A stretch of DNA of 64,000 nt from assembly GCA_963667145.1 (NCBI GenBank), contig OY762943.1, forward strand, positions 1 through 64,000, given 5' to 3'. Source of the DNA: G963667145 sp963667145 (GTDB taxonomy: Bacteria; Cloacimonadota; Cloacimonadia; G963667145). Shown here piece by piece: positions 28,115 through 36,900 of this stretch (position 1 is the first letter of the stretch; each line of letters opens with the position of its first letter). The notes below the pieces were generated by a model. The model saw only the letters and a program-made list of their open reading frames with translations. It was not told the DNA's origin and ran no database searches. Both the position numbers and the translations under genes were made by a program.

Positions 28115-28363
28115 ATGGCACATAAGAAAGGTGGCGGGTCGTCCAAGAACGGTAGAGATAGTAATCCTAATTATCTCGGTGTGAAAAAATATGGTGGTGA
28201 GAGCGTGATTGCTGGAAATATTATTGTTCGTCAAAGAGGCACTAAGCTCAAACCTGGTCGTAACGTTGGCTTGGGGAAAGACCACACTATTTTTAGTTTA
28301 GTAGATGGAAATGTCTTGTTCACTACTGGCAAAAACGGACGTAAGTTTGTTAATGTAGTGTAA
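28115..28363 (+). CDS. rpmA: 50S ribosomal protein L27
   Basis: 82 residues. MAHKKGGGSSKNGRDSNPNY is the peptidyl-transferase-proximal N-terminus, without the cleavable extension found in Firmicutes. VRQRGTKLKPGRNVGLGKDH completes the family pattern. Followed by a terminator. Confidence 0.97.
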   Translation: MAHKKGGGSSKNGRDSNPNYLGVKKYGGESVIAGNIIVRQRGTKLKPGRNVGLGKDHTIFSLVDGNVLFTTGKNGRKFVNVV

Positions 28364-28384
28364 AAGAATTAAAAAATTTTGAAG

Positions 28385-28415
28385 GCAAACTTGGTGCTTC
28401 TGAGTTTGCTTTTTT
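28385..28415 (+). terminator. Rho-independent terminator after rpmA
   Basis: GCAAACT (28385-28391), 11-base loop, AGTTTGC (28403-28409), then six T. Arms are perfect. It ends the rplU-rpmA unit just before rbfA. Confidence 0.8.
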
Positions 28416-28430
28416 ATTTGGAGATTGAAT

Positions 28431-28763
28431 ATGACGAGAAAAATAGAGGTTAAGCTTCTGAAGATTTATAGTCGGGTTTTGACTTTTTTGATTGACGACC
28501 CTGTTTTGCAGTTTGTGAATATTAACGATGTGAAGATTGCCAAAGATTTGTCTTTGGCGAACGTTTTTGTTTCGTGTTTTGACCCAAATAGCAACAGGGG
28601 TAAAGTGCTTGCTCATTTGGGGAAAAGTTCTGGAGTTTTCAAGTCGGAGTTGGCGAGACTGAAAACAATTCGTAGAATCCCCGAGATGAAGTTTCATTAC
28701 GATGACACTGTGGAAAAGGCTGTAGAGCTAAGTGGGAAGATAGAGAAGCTGACGAGGGATTGA
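28431..28763 (+). CDS. rbfA: Ribosome-binding factor A
   Basis: 110 residues with the KH-type layout of RbfA: TRKIEVKLLKIYSRVL, VNINDVKIAKDLSLANVFVS and the end RIPEMKFHYDDTVEKA, where R-x-P-x-hydrophobic-x-F is the family signature. Acts in 30S maturation at 16S helix 1. ATG 28431 follows GGAG. A TTG at 28425 is in frame but lacks spacing. Confidence 0.9.
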   Translation: MTRKIEVKLLKIYSRVLTFLIDDPVLQFVNINDVKIAKDLSLANVFVSCFDPNSNRGKVLAHLGKSSGVFKSELARLKTIRRIPEMKFHYDDTVEKAVELSGKIEKLTRD

Positions 28764-28824
28764 TGGCAAATAGGGAAGTTAAAGCAAAAATTTAGATAAT
28801 CGCCTTATCCATTATCAATTGAAA

Positions 28825-29670
28825 TCACCATCTTTTGTGCATCCAAAACCACTGTTCGGGATATTGTAGGATGTATTTTTCTAAGGAGTTGTTTATTTTT
28901 TCAGTTAATTCTGGAATTTGTTCTTTGGTGTAGTCACGTCCGTCAAACGGTTTTTCGGCGATGATTTTGAAGCCTTTTTCGGTGCGGACACAGATGGTTG
29001 GTTGAAGCATCGCCCCTGATTTGATGGCGAATTTAGCAGGTCCTTGGAATACGGAAGCTGGATGTCCAAGCCAATTTTGTTGCAGTCCAACTTTGCGAGC
29101 ATTTTGGTCAACCATGATGCCGATGTCTTCGTTGTTTTTAATAGCTCTCAACACATCTTTGAACGCAGTTTTCAGAAAGATACTGGGAACCCCGTTGGCA
29201 AGCCTGATGTTTTCGATGTATTTATCCAAATATGGATTTCGCATTCTTTTGGCTAAGCCGTTCACCTTGTAGCCCATCACTTTTGTCATATATCGCATCC
29301 CAATTTCCCAGTTGCCGATGTGCATATTGGGGTAGAGGACGCCTCTGTGTTGACTTTGGGAATATTGCAGATTTTCCAGTCCGTCGATTTCAAAATTTTC
29401 GAGTAATTTATCGGGATTAGCGAAAAAAACTTCGTAAGCCAAAAGCCCGAGATTGTGGTATATCTTGTTGCAAAGTGAGTTAATTTCAGCATCAGTTTTA
29501 TCGGGGAAAACCATTTTCAGTTGTTTGACAACAATTTTTTTTCTTATCTTGGCAAGAATCATTATTCGTGTCAGAAAAAATTTTTGAGCGAAATTTGGGA
29601 AAGGGAGAAAAATTGCTTTGAAAAGTTTGAATCCCGCAAATTCCAGTATGTTTTTAAGATTTTTATTCAT
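28825..29670 (-). CDS. LpxL/HtrB-type lipid A acyltransferase-like protein
   Basis: 281 residues from ATG 29670 (MNKNLKNILEF); the longer frame overlaps the upstream gene. Catalytic H-x4-E motif is in NMHIGNWEIG. The RMRNPYLDKYIENIR, GIMVDQNARKVG and terminal PEQWFWMHKRW segments are typical of LpxL-family inner-membrane acyltransferases, which add secondary acyl chains to lipid A. Acyl specificity cannot be read. The start overlaps the end of the upstream gene by eight bases. Confidence 0.85.
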   Translation of the reverse strand: MNKNLKNILEFAGFKLFKAIFLPFPNFAQKFFLTRIMILAKIRKKIVVKQLKMVFPDKTDAEINSLCNKIYHNLGLLAYEVFFANPDKLLENFEIDGLENLQYSQSQHRGVLYPNMHIGNWEIGMRYMTKVMGYKVNGLAKRMRNPYLDKYIENIRLANGVPSIFLKTAFKDVLRAIKNNEDIGIMVDQNARKVGLQQNWLGHPASVFQGPAKFAIKSGAMLQPTICVRTEKGFKIIAEKPFDGRDYTKEQIPELTEKINNSLEKYILQYPEQWFWMHKRW

Positions 29671-30439
29671 AGTAGGTGTCGATTCTTTTGTACCAGCCAG
29701 AGAGCCATCGTTGCTCATGTGGCGACATTTTCACTCTGCGTTTGAGGACATATTTGGCGGCGTCCGCAAAGTTGTGAGCGGGTGAGTTGTTCAGATTTTC
29801 CATTTTTTCCAACACTTGCAACAGTCCCCAGTGAAAGCCGTTGTAGGATTCCATCGGATTAAGACCTTCGCCTTTGAAGTTCACATAATCCAGCAGTGCG
29901 TAAATTCCGTTGGTTGTCGAAGCGAGCTTTTTGATATTTTCGCTTACTTTTTCCCTTTGACTGCTTGCATCGATAATTTTGGGCAGAGCTTCTTGCAGAC
30001 GAAGTACTAAAAATTTAGTTTGCTCTTCTTGTGAGTCTTGCAGGAATTTGTACAGTTCTGCACGTCTAAAATTGTTGAAGTTGGAATTGAATTGCTCTTC
30101 CGAGTGCCACGGGCAAGCTGTGGAGCTGGTTAGCCAGACTGGAAGGTCATAGTTAGTGCTTTCCAAATATGAGATGAATTTGGGGAAACTCTCCACGAAC
30201 TCCTTTTTCACACCGCTTGGATACCAAATGAAGTGAGCAATTCCCAGTGACAAAAAATTTTCATTTTCGTTCCATTGTAGCAGTTTGGAATAGTGAAGGT
30301 TGGTCTCGTTTTTAAAGATTTTGTGTGCCAAAGTTTCTGCTTGAGAATCGGGAATATCTATCTCAATTGAATTTAACAAACTAAAAAAAGAGGTAAATAG
30401 GAAAATTATAAGGAAATTGATTTTTTTATTTTTTTTCAT
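29663..30439 (-). CDS. Conserved secreted protein of unknown function
   Basis: 258 residues beginning with a clear signal sequence (KKINFLIIFLFTSFFSLLNS). The mature part contains LLQWNENENFLSLGIAHFIW and a PWHSEEQFNS segment. I recall similar sequences as conserved hypothetical periplasmic proteins; the WxxNE...GIxHFIWYP arrangement loosely resembles lysozyme-like enzymes but that is a guess. Co-oriented and overlapping with the acyltransferase gene; divergent from engB. Confidence 0.55.
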   Translation of the reverse strand: MKKNKKINFLIIFLFTSFFSLLNSIEIDIPDSQAETLAHKIFKNETNLHYSKLLQWNENENFLSLGIAHFIWYPSGVKKEFVESFPKFISYLESTNYDLPVWLTSSTACPWHSEEQFNSNFNNFRRAELYKFLQDSQEEQTKFLVLRLQEALPKIIDASSQREKVSENIKKLASTTNGIYALLDYVNFKGEGLNPMESYNGFHWGLLQVLEKMENLNNSPAHNFADAAKYVLKRRVKMSPHEQRWLSGWYKRIDTYYE

Positions 30440-30538
30440 ATTATTATTTGATTTATAAGCTGTTAGCTTTATTTAATATTCAACAAACAAAATTATTTGC
30501 CTGTTGTGAGCAAGTAATTTTTGTTTTTTTTTTGACAT

Positions 30539-30568
30539 TTGGTTCAAATACAAGAAATTGGCTATAGT
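30539..30568 (+). promoter_or_regulatory. Candidate promoter for engB
   Basis: TTGGTT (30539-30544), 18 bases, then TATAGT (30563-30568) in the divergent 160-bp gap; 31 bp before the engB start. An alternative TTGACA at 30532 has no well-spaced -10. Confidence 0.3.
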
Positions 30569-30598
30569 TTATTATGAAAAACTGAAAGTAGGTATGAG

Positions 30599-31186
30599 GT
30601 GATTAGAGTTGTAGAATCGAGTTTTGTTAAGAGTGCTGTCAAGGCGGTTGATTATCCAGTCACCACTTGCAAAGAGGTCGCTTTCGTGGGCAAATCCAAC
30701 GTTGGAAAATCTTCGATGATTAATGCTGTGTTGGGAAGGAAATTGTTGGCGAAAACTTCGGGCAGACCAGGGAAGACTCAGCTGATAAATTTTTTTAATG
30801 TTACCACCAAAGACGATGAGCAGGATTTGAAGGGTGAGTTGAGTTTTGTGGATTTGCCTGGATATGGCTTTGCCAAAGTTCCGCTGAAGGAAAAAGATAA
30901 TTGGCGAAAGATGGTGCAAGCTTACTTGACCAGTCGTCAGCAGTTGTTGGGGGTTTTGTTGCTTGTGGATATTCGGCACAAGTTCGACTACAAAGACCAG
31001 CTGATGCAGGAGATGCTGGAATCTAATGGCATCACCTACACAGTGGTGGCGACGAAGAGTGACAAAATTCCCAATAATAAGGTCAAATCTGTTGCTAATA
31101 AAAATTTCCCGTTTTCGGTTCTTCCTTTTTCCGCCAAGAGCAAGAAAGGGATTGGTGAGGTCTTGCAATGGATAAACGAGTTGTAG
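30599..31186 (+). CDS. engB: Ribosome-biogenesis GTP-binding protein EngB/YsxC
   Basis: 195 residues. G1 GKSNVGKSS, G2 around GRPGKTQ, G3 DLPGYGFAK, G4 TKSD and G5 FSAKSKKG are all readable. Needed for 50S assembly. GTG start at 30599. The 3' end overlaps the next gene by 19 bp. Confidence 0.95.
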   Translation: MIRVVESSFVKSAVKAVDYPVTTCKEVAFVGKSNVGKSSMINAVLGRKLLAKTSGRPGKTQLINFFNVTTKDDEQDLKGELSFVDLPGYGFAKVPLKEKDNWRKMVQAYLTSRQQLLGVLLLVDIRHKFDYKDQLMQEMLESNGITYTVVATKSDKIPNNKVKSVANKNFPFSVLPFSAKSKKGIGEVLQWINEL

Positions 31187-32193
31187 TCGTAGTTTTTGCT
31201 TTCCTTTTTTCTTTTTGCTTTGCAGGAGAAGAGGAAAAATTGGATGTCTTGGTGAAGAAGATTGAGGCTCGCAAGCGTGAGATTAACGAAATTAAATCCG
31301 AGCAAACGGAATATTCCCACAAAATAACTGACTACAGCAAACGGCTGAAAAACGCCAAATCTCGGCTTACAACTTTGGAGAGGAAATTTTCTGGCAAAAG
31401 CAAAGAGAAAGAGAAGTTGAAAAAGCAGATTGCAGAGGTAAAAAAAGAGATTGAGGATATTCATGCTATGTACACGTTGGCTTTCATCAGGTTGTATGAG
31501 GCGGAGTTCATAGACGAAGAGCCAGTAAATTCTCAGGTGCTTAGCTATTTCGTTCAGTCGTCATCTCGCAAGGCGGAGATATATAGCGAGAGGAACATCA
31601 AACTGCAAAACAGCACCGTTAGTATTAACAGGCAAATTCGGGAGTTGGAGAAGAAGAAAGACAAGGAAGTCAAGAATATAAAATTTTCGCAATATGTCAC
31701 TTCTGCCGCCAATAAATCCCTCGTTGATAGCAAGAAGAAGGAGAAGAAAATTAGCAAGGAGCTGGCTTTTTTGCAGGAAGAGCGGGAAAAACTGGAGAGA
31801 ATAATTGCTAATCTCAAATTGGATAAGATGCGAACGGGATATTCGTACAAATTCAGCCAATCACACATTTTGTGGCCTGTGAGGGGCGAAATTGTTGAGA
31901 ACGATTTGCGGAAGAGCGGCCTTGATATAAGCACGAAGGACAAATATTGCAAAGCTGTGGACAATGGCATTGTGGCTGATTACGACAAAATTGGTAATAA
32001 GAAGTGCCTGATAGTTGACCACAGAAACGGCTACATCAGTGTTTATATTTATAAGGGTAGCACGTTGGCTGAGATGCGGAGTGAAGTGAAGCGGGGGCAA
32101 AATTTGGCGTTGTTGCAGTCCGATTTGGTACATTTTGAGCTTAGGAAAGACCGCAAAAATTCAGTTGATCCGCGTGGTTTTTTCGTAAAATAA
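31168..32193 (+). CDS. EnvC-like coiled-coil protein with degenerate M23 domain
   Basis: 341 residues: signal peptide (VVVVFAFLFSFCFAG), long coiled coil (about 25-230), then a C-terminal LytM/M23 domain. The domain's zinc ligands look lost: the usual H-x-G-x-D region reads RKSGLDIS and the usual H-L-H reads LVHFEL. EnvC-type proteins act as activators of amidases at the septum rather than as peptidases, and this one has the expected architecture. Overlaps engB, so it is probably co-transcribed. Confidence 0.75.
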   Translation: MDKRVVVVVFAFLFSFCFAGEEEKLDVLVKKIEARKREINEIKSEQTEYSHKITDYSKRLKNAKSRLTTLERKFSGKSKEKEKLKKQIAEVKKEIEDIHAMYTLAFIRLYEAEFIDEEPVNSQVLSYFVQSSSRKAEIYSERNIKLQNSTVSINRQIRELEKKKDKEVKNIKFSQYVTSAANKSLVDSKKKEKKISKELAFLQEEREKLERIIANLKLDKMRTGYSYKFSQSHILWPVRGEIVENDLRKSGLDISTKDKYCKAVDNGIVADYDKIGNKKCLIVDHRNGYISVYIYKGSTLAEMRSEVKRGQNLALLQSDLVHFELRKDRKNSVDPRGFFVK

Positions 32194-32201
32194 TTTTTTG
32201 A

Positions 32202-32756
32202 ATGTCAAAGATAAATTTACATTTCACTGGTTTGATGTTTGGAGTTGGAGCATCGGTTGACGATAAGGTTTCTCTTGCTAAAATCAATCAACTCAAACAG
32301 CGTCCCGAGAGCAAATCTTTCATTGTGCTTTTGGAAAGTTTGGCAAAGTTGAGCAAATACGTAGTGGTTGATAGCAAGTTGAACGAGTTCTTGGGGAAAT
32401 TTTGGCCAGCACCTCTGACTGTGATTTTGCCCTGCGAAAGTTTATCACATTTGAGTCAAAATGGCTGTGTTGCTTTCCGTGTTCCAGTTGATGGGTATTT
32501 GCGAGACAAGTTGAAAGATGGCGAGATTGTTAGCACGAGTGTGAACTGTTCTGGAGAGGAACCACTGGTTGAGTTGGACGGAATTTTGAGCAAATACGGT
32601 CATTGGTTCGATTGCAATTGGGTTCCGAGTGGCGTAACTTCTGCTAAGGGGACGCCATCGACTATTGTGAAAATCGAAGGAGATAAATTGATTTGTTTGA
32701 GGGAAGGAGCTTTGGATTTTGAGGCGGTGAAAAGGGAATGGAAAAATGCTAAATAG
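32202..32756 (+). CDS. YrdC/Sua5-domain protein (threonylcarbamoyl-AMP synthase-like)
   Basis: 184 residues. FTGLMFGVGASV replaces the usual TDTVYGLGADA, followed by INQLKQRPESKSFIVLLES, FWPAPLTVILPC and VAFRVPVDGYLRD. These resemble TsaC/Sua5, which makes the threonylcarbamoyl-AMP used with TsaB and TsaD for t6A. Unusually, the protein begins almost at the TETVYG region, so the first beta strand is missing and the T-x-T is altered. It could be a reduced paralogue. Overlaps nrnA. Confidence 0.7.
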   Translation: MSKINLHFTGLMFGVGASVDDKVSLAKINQLKQRPESKSFIVLLESLAKLSKYVVVDSKLNEFLGKFWPAPLTVILPCESLSHLSQNGCVAFRVPVDGYLRDKLKDGEIVSTSVNCSGEEPLVELDGILSKYGHWFDCNWVPSGVTSAKGTPSTIVKIEGDKLICLREGALDFEAVKREWKNAK

Positions 32757-33690
32757 TTTGTTGAGATACAAAAAAATAGGGATTTTGACGCATACCAATC
32801 CTGACCCTGATGCTCTTGGGTCTTGCTTTGCCATGCAGATGATTTTGGGCAAAGGGCGAAGTGACGTGGTTTTGGAGTTCAGCCTCACTAGGCAACTTTT
32901 CGCGGAGTTCGGCTCAGTTGTGCTGGCGAGCGACGATTTGCAATACGATGCTCTTTTGGTGTTGGATGCACATCAGGCAAAGCGTTTGGGTTCGTTGGAT
33001 AAGTATGTTGAAAATTTTGCAGGAGATATTTTTGTAATAGACCATCATCGTGTGGGGGAGAATAAAATTTCTACAGTTGCGGAAATTATTGATCCGACTG
33101 TTGCGAGTACTGGAATTTTGGTTTTTGAGCTATGTTCCGCTTTTCTAAAGCATTGGGATAGCGAGACTAAGGAGAGATTTGCAAGGGCGATTTATTACAC
33201 GATTTTGGGAGATACGGACGGTTTTCAAAATCGCAATATCGATTTCAGATGTTTTTCTGCGTGTGCGGAGTTGGTGAACTTTGGATTGAAGCCTGGTTTG
33301 GCGTTCGAGGAATTTTATTGTCAGCGGAGTTCCAACGATTTCAAATATATGGCGGAAATTTTCGAATCTATTCAGGAGTACGAGCAGGGGAAAATAATTT
33401 TTGCTTTCAGCAGTTTGGATTTGCAAACCAGACTTGGTTATGCTTATAATGGGCTTCCGCAGATGATGGGGGAGTTGAAAAAATCCGCTAACTATGAAAT
33501 AATTGTCATCTTCAAAGAAAAAGAGAAAAATTTGTACAAGCTCAGCTTTCGCTCCAAGTCGATAGATGTTCAGTCAATTTGCAAGGAGTACGGTGGTGGC
33601 GGGCATTTGTTGGCGTCGGGATGTGAGATAGCTGGAGATTTGGACGAAATAAGAAATAAGATTTTGAGAATATGCAAGAGCCTTGTATGA
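32746..33690 (+). CDS. nrnA: DHH-family nanoRNase/pAp phosphatase (NrnA-like)
   Basis: 314 residues. Motifs: THTNPDPDALGS, VLDAHQ, VIDHHR (DHH), ILGDTDGFQ and the DHHA1-domain GGGGHLLASG. This family degrades 2-5 nt RNA and 3'-phosphoadenosine-5'-phosphate. Start overlaps the YrdC gene by 11 bp; stop overlaps truB by ATGA. Confidence 0.88.
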   Translation: MLNSLLRYKKIGILTHTNPDPDALGSCFAMQMILGKGRSDVVLEFSLTRQLFAEFGSVVLASDDLQYDALLVLDAHQAKRLGSLDKYVENFAGDIFVIDHHRVGENKISTVAEIIDPTVASTGILVFELCSAFLKHWDSETKERFARAIYYTILGDTDGFQNRNIDFRCFSACAELVNFGLKPGLAFEEFYCQRSSNDFKYMAEIFESIQEYEQGKIIFAFSSLDLQTRLGYAYNGLPQMMGELKKSANYEIIVIFKEKEKNLYKLSFRSKSIDVQSICKEYGGGGHLLASGCEIAGDLDEIRNKILRICKSLV

Positions 33691-34532
33691 ACGGAGTTCT
33701 TTTGGTGGATAAGCCTGCAGGAATTAGTTCTTTCGGGGTGATAGCAAGATTACGGAAGATTTTGGGAATCAAAAAAATCGGGCATTGTGGCACTTTGGAC
33801 AATTTTGCTACGGGTGTTTTGATTGTGCTACTTGGCAAGGCAACTCGTTTGGCGAGATTTGTGTCAGTTCAGGATAAGGTTTACGATGCAACTATTTTGT
33901 TTGGCAAAAAAACCAACACTGCCGATATTACTGGAGAGGCGATAGAAACTGGAGATTTGCCAGCGAGTTTGCCTAAAGATTTGGAAAAGAAAGTTTTGGC
34001 GATTTCTTCCCAAGTTCCGCCTGTGTTTTCTGCGATTAAAATCGAGGGGAAGCGAGCCTATGCTCTTGCCCGCAGTGGCGAGAAAGTTGAAATGAAGCCT
34101 CGGGAGATTAAAATTCTCGACTTCAAGGTGAAAGATTTTAGTGAGGATAGGTTAAGCTATACGGCGAGAGTTTCCAAAGGGACTTACATCAGGACGCTGA
34201 GTGAAGATATTGCTAAGATGATGGGAACTGTGGGCACAACGGAAAAATTGCGACGAATAGAAAGTGCTGGATTCGGAATAGATAGTTGTGTAACTATTGA
34301 TGGTACTACAAGTTATGAAGTTTTGAAAGACAGGATTTTGTCTGCAGATGTTTTATTGCAAGATTTTCCTGAGATAGATTTCACTGACGAAGAGTACGGA
34401 TTTTTCAAAAATGGCAATTCTATCGAAAAAAAAAGTGTGAAAAATGGTTTTACACGAATGTATTATAAGCAATTGTTTGTTGGAGTGGCTTATGTTGAAC
34501 AGGAGGTTGTGAAACCTCGGATAGTATTTTAA
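33687..34532 (+). CDS. truB: tRNA pseudouridine-55 synthase
   Basis: 281 residues from ATG 33687, overlapping the nrnA stop (ATGA); ATG 33672 gives five more residues. NGVLLVDKPAGISSFGVIA, the catalytic-Asp motif GHCGTLDNFATGVLIV and VSKGTYIRTLSEDIAK are diagnostic. Makes pseudouridine 55 in the T-arm. Normally followed by ribF, which here is fused to an LRR protein. Confidence 0.94.
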   Translation: MNGVLLVDKPAGISSFGVIARLRKILGIKKIGHCGTLDNFATGVLIVLLGKATRLARFVSVQDKVYDATILFGKKTNTADITGEAIETGDLPASLPKDLEKKVLAISSQVPPVFSAIKIEGKRAYALARSGEKVEMKPREIKILDFKVKDFSEDRLSYTARVSKGTYIRTLSEDIAKMMGTVGTTEKLRRIESAGFGIDSCVTIDGTTSYEVLKDRILSADVLLQDFPEIDFTDEEYGFFKNGNSIEKKSVKNGFTRMYYKQLFVGVAYVEQEVVKPRIVF

Positions 34533-34544
34533 GATGGTAAATTT

Positions 34545-36899
34545 ATGAAAAAATTGATACGAATTTTATTAATAGCTGTTTTTTTGCTCGGGTGTTTGTG
34601 GGGAGCAGGTGCAGAGAGAGATGTGAGCGAGGCTTTTAATTCTGAGGCGAAGAGGACAAAATGGTGGAATGGGCTTGAGTATCAGTGGAAGCTGGCCTAT
34701 AATAAATTGCTGGGTTATGGAAAAAGCGTTAAAAAGCCAGAAGACGTGCGATTAGAAGGCTTGCTATGTCGGAAAACACTTTTGCTATATGAATCGAATC
34801 TTACCAATTTATCTGGAGTGAAAGATCTCAAACATCTTGAAAACCTTAGCTGTTCATACAATAGAATTACAGACATTCAAGGGCTAAAAAATCTTACCAA
34901 TCTGAAAATTTTGAAGCTCAGTGATAATCGTATTAAATCTATAAAAGTTTTGAAAAATCTGATAAACTTGGAGTATATAAGATTTGATTTTAACGACTTG
35001 TACGACTTGCAAGGTTTGGAAAATTTAACGAAGCTGAATAGAGTTTATGTTAACAATAATTTTGTTTCTTCGATAGTTCCTTTGGCAGATAAACCTGAAT
35101 TGGAGGAGCTTTATATTAATGACAACAATATTTCTTCTCTTCTTCCTCTGGAAAATAATAAGAAATTGAAAATTTTGCAAGCAAGCAACAATTTACTTCA
35201 AAATATCGATGGTTTGTCTTCTTTGGAGAGGTTGGAAAAGGTTTATATTTTCAATAATGACTTGGTTAGTTTAGAGGGTGTTCAAAATCTAAAAAAATTA
35301 GATATATTTGGCTATTCAGAAGATAGTAAAATTTTGCCTGAAAAAGAAAAAGATAAGGTTAGAAAACTATTTTCCAGAAAGAAAAAAATTAAAATCAGTG
35401 TTGTAAGTGCTTTAATTTTTATTTCGTTATCAGTTTTTTTTATTGTATTTTTTGTCAAATCAACGTTAAAAATAAGATATCGCAGGCTCAAAAAGAAAGA
35501 GTTTTTGCGATTGCGGAAACTATTTCTCACGAAGACTGCGGGATATTTTGATAATGATGTACGGTTGTATCAATGGTGGGACAATCTCAGCATTCAGTGG
35601 CGAAGATTGTTTAATGTGGAGCTGGATAACGGAGCTTCTTTGTTTGTCCCCAAGCCTTCTGATTTGCGGAAAATTTTAACTATTTCTTTTCTTGAGATTA
35701 ATGCAGAAAACTTGAAAGATTTGTCAGGCTTAACTAATTGTACTGAATTGAGATATTTAAGATTTTATAATGAATCTCAAAAATTTTTGGATTTGTTTTC
35801 AAATATTGAATTTTTTAAAAGATTTCCTAAATTAAAAAAACTTAGATTTTCTACAGGTAAAGTTAGAAAAATTAAAAATTTTGCAAAATTAGATGAACAG
35901 TTTAAAATTGTAATTCCTGAGAAAGAGTCGGATTTTGTAAAAAAAGGTAGTATCATTGATTTGCCTTGTGAGAAAAAATTACGATATAAATATCCAATAG
36001 TGGCTATAGGTAATTTTGAGGGTTTACATCTAGGACATGCCAAAATCTTGAATAGATTATATTCTCGGTCTCAAGACACTGGAGGAGAGGCTTTGGTTCT
36101 TACCTACAAAGTGCATACTCGGGAACATTTTTTAAAAATTGCAAATAAGCCCGTAGATCCGTATATGATTTTGGACAAAAGAAACAAAGAAAATTTGCTT
36201 TTCCATAAATTTGGGATGCATTCGATTTTATATTTGGATTTTGGGCAAGGTCTCTCGGAATTACCAGCTGAGGAATTTTTTAAAAAAATTTTGGTTGATA
36301 AATTACACATAAGAGAAATAATTTGTGGATACGATACGAGGTTTGGTAAAGGACGAGAGGGTGACTACATATTACTTTTGAAGTTATCAGAACCGTATAA
36401 AATTAGAGTTAGACTTGTCGAACCTTTGTTGGTTGGCGGACAGGTTGTGCGGAGTGAATTGATAAGGAATATGATTAAAAATGGGGAAATTGCTGGAATT
36501 AAAAATTTCCTCTCACGTCCGTATTCCATATCAGGAACTGTAATGGAAGGAAAAAAAATAGGAGGTGTTTTGGGTTTCCCGACGCTGAATGTGAACCCTA
36601 CGGAAAAATATAAACTTTACCCGCCCAAAGGCGTCTATATCACGCGTACATTTGTTGGAGGCGTAGGTTACTATGGGCTTACGAATATTGGGTTTGCACC
36701 AACGATTAGGGAGAACGAAAAAATTAAGACGATTGAAAATTATCTTCACAAATTTAAGGGGAAAGTTTATGGTCAAGAGGTTAACGTGATGTTCCTGAAA
36801 TTTTTGAGAGACGAGAAAAAATTTGCTTCTCGCAAAGAATTGGTGGAGCAGATTAAAGTGGATTTGGGGAAATTGAAGCAATATATAAGGGTTAATTAA
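34545..36899 (+). CDS. ribF: LRR membrane protein fused to RibF (riboflavin kinase/FAD synthetase)
   Basis: 784 residues in one uninterrupted frame. Residues 1-24 form a signal sequence or lipobox-like anchor (FLLGC). A W-rich module (TKWWNGLEYQWKLAYN, 38-53) precedes about seven leucine-rich repeats (81-260), a membrane helix (285-305) with positive residues after it, and a second W-rich module plus short LRR segment (343-445). A full RibF follows (480-784): GNFEGLHLGH, GYDTRFGKGREGDY, VVRSELIR, then the kinase domain with LGFPTLNVNP, GVYITR, TIENYL and terminal KFASRKELVEQI. The topology puts LRRs outside and RibF inside. TTG 35961, loosely preceded by AAAGG, could start RibF alone. FMN/FAD synthesis is well supported. 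Confidence 0.85.
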   Translation: MKKLIRILLIAVFLLGCLWGAGAERDVSEAFNSEAKRTKWWNGLEYQWKLAYNKLLGYGKSVKKPEDVRLEGLLCRKTLLLYESNLTNLSGVKDLKHLENLSCSYNRITDIQGLKNLTNLKILKLSDNRIKSIKVLKNLINLEYIRFDFNDLYDLQGLENLTKLNRVYVNNNFVSSIVPLADKPELEELYINDNNISSLLPLENNKKLKILQASNNLLQNIDGLSSLERLEKVYIFNNDLVSLEGVQNLKKLDIFGYSEDSKILPEKEKDKVRKLFSRKKKIKISVVSALIFISLSVFFIVFFVKSTLKIRYRRLKKKEFLRLRKLFLTKTAGYFDNDVRLYQWWDNLSIQWRRLFNVELDNGASLFVPKPSDLRKILTISFLEINAENLKDLSGLTNCTELRYLRFYNESQKFLDLFSNIEFFKRFPKLKKLRFSTGKVRKIKNFAKLDEQFKIVIPEKESDFVKKGSIIDLPCEKKLRYKYPIVAIGNFEGLHLGHAKILNRLYSRSQDTGGEALVLTYKVHTREHFLKIANKPVDPYMILDKRNKENLLFHKFGMHSILYLDFGQGLSELPAEEFFKKILVDKLHIREIICGYDTRFGKGREGDYILLLKLSEPYKIRVRLVEPLLVGGQVVRSELIRNMIKNGEIAGIKNFLSRPYSISGTVMEGKKIGGVLGFPTLNVNPTEKYKLYPPKGVYITRTFVGGVGYYGLTNIGFAPTIRENEKIKTIENYLHKFKGKVYGQEVNVMFLKFLRDEKKFASRKELVEQIKVDLGKLKQYIRVN

Positions 36900-36900
36900 T

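Noticed and set aside
33249..33449. Short overlapping frames within nrnA and similar alternate-frame ORFs
   Set aside because: They are shadows of well-identified genes without start signals or motifs.
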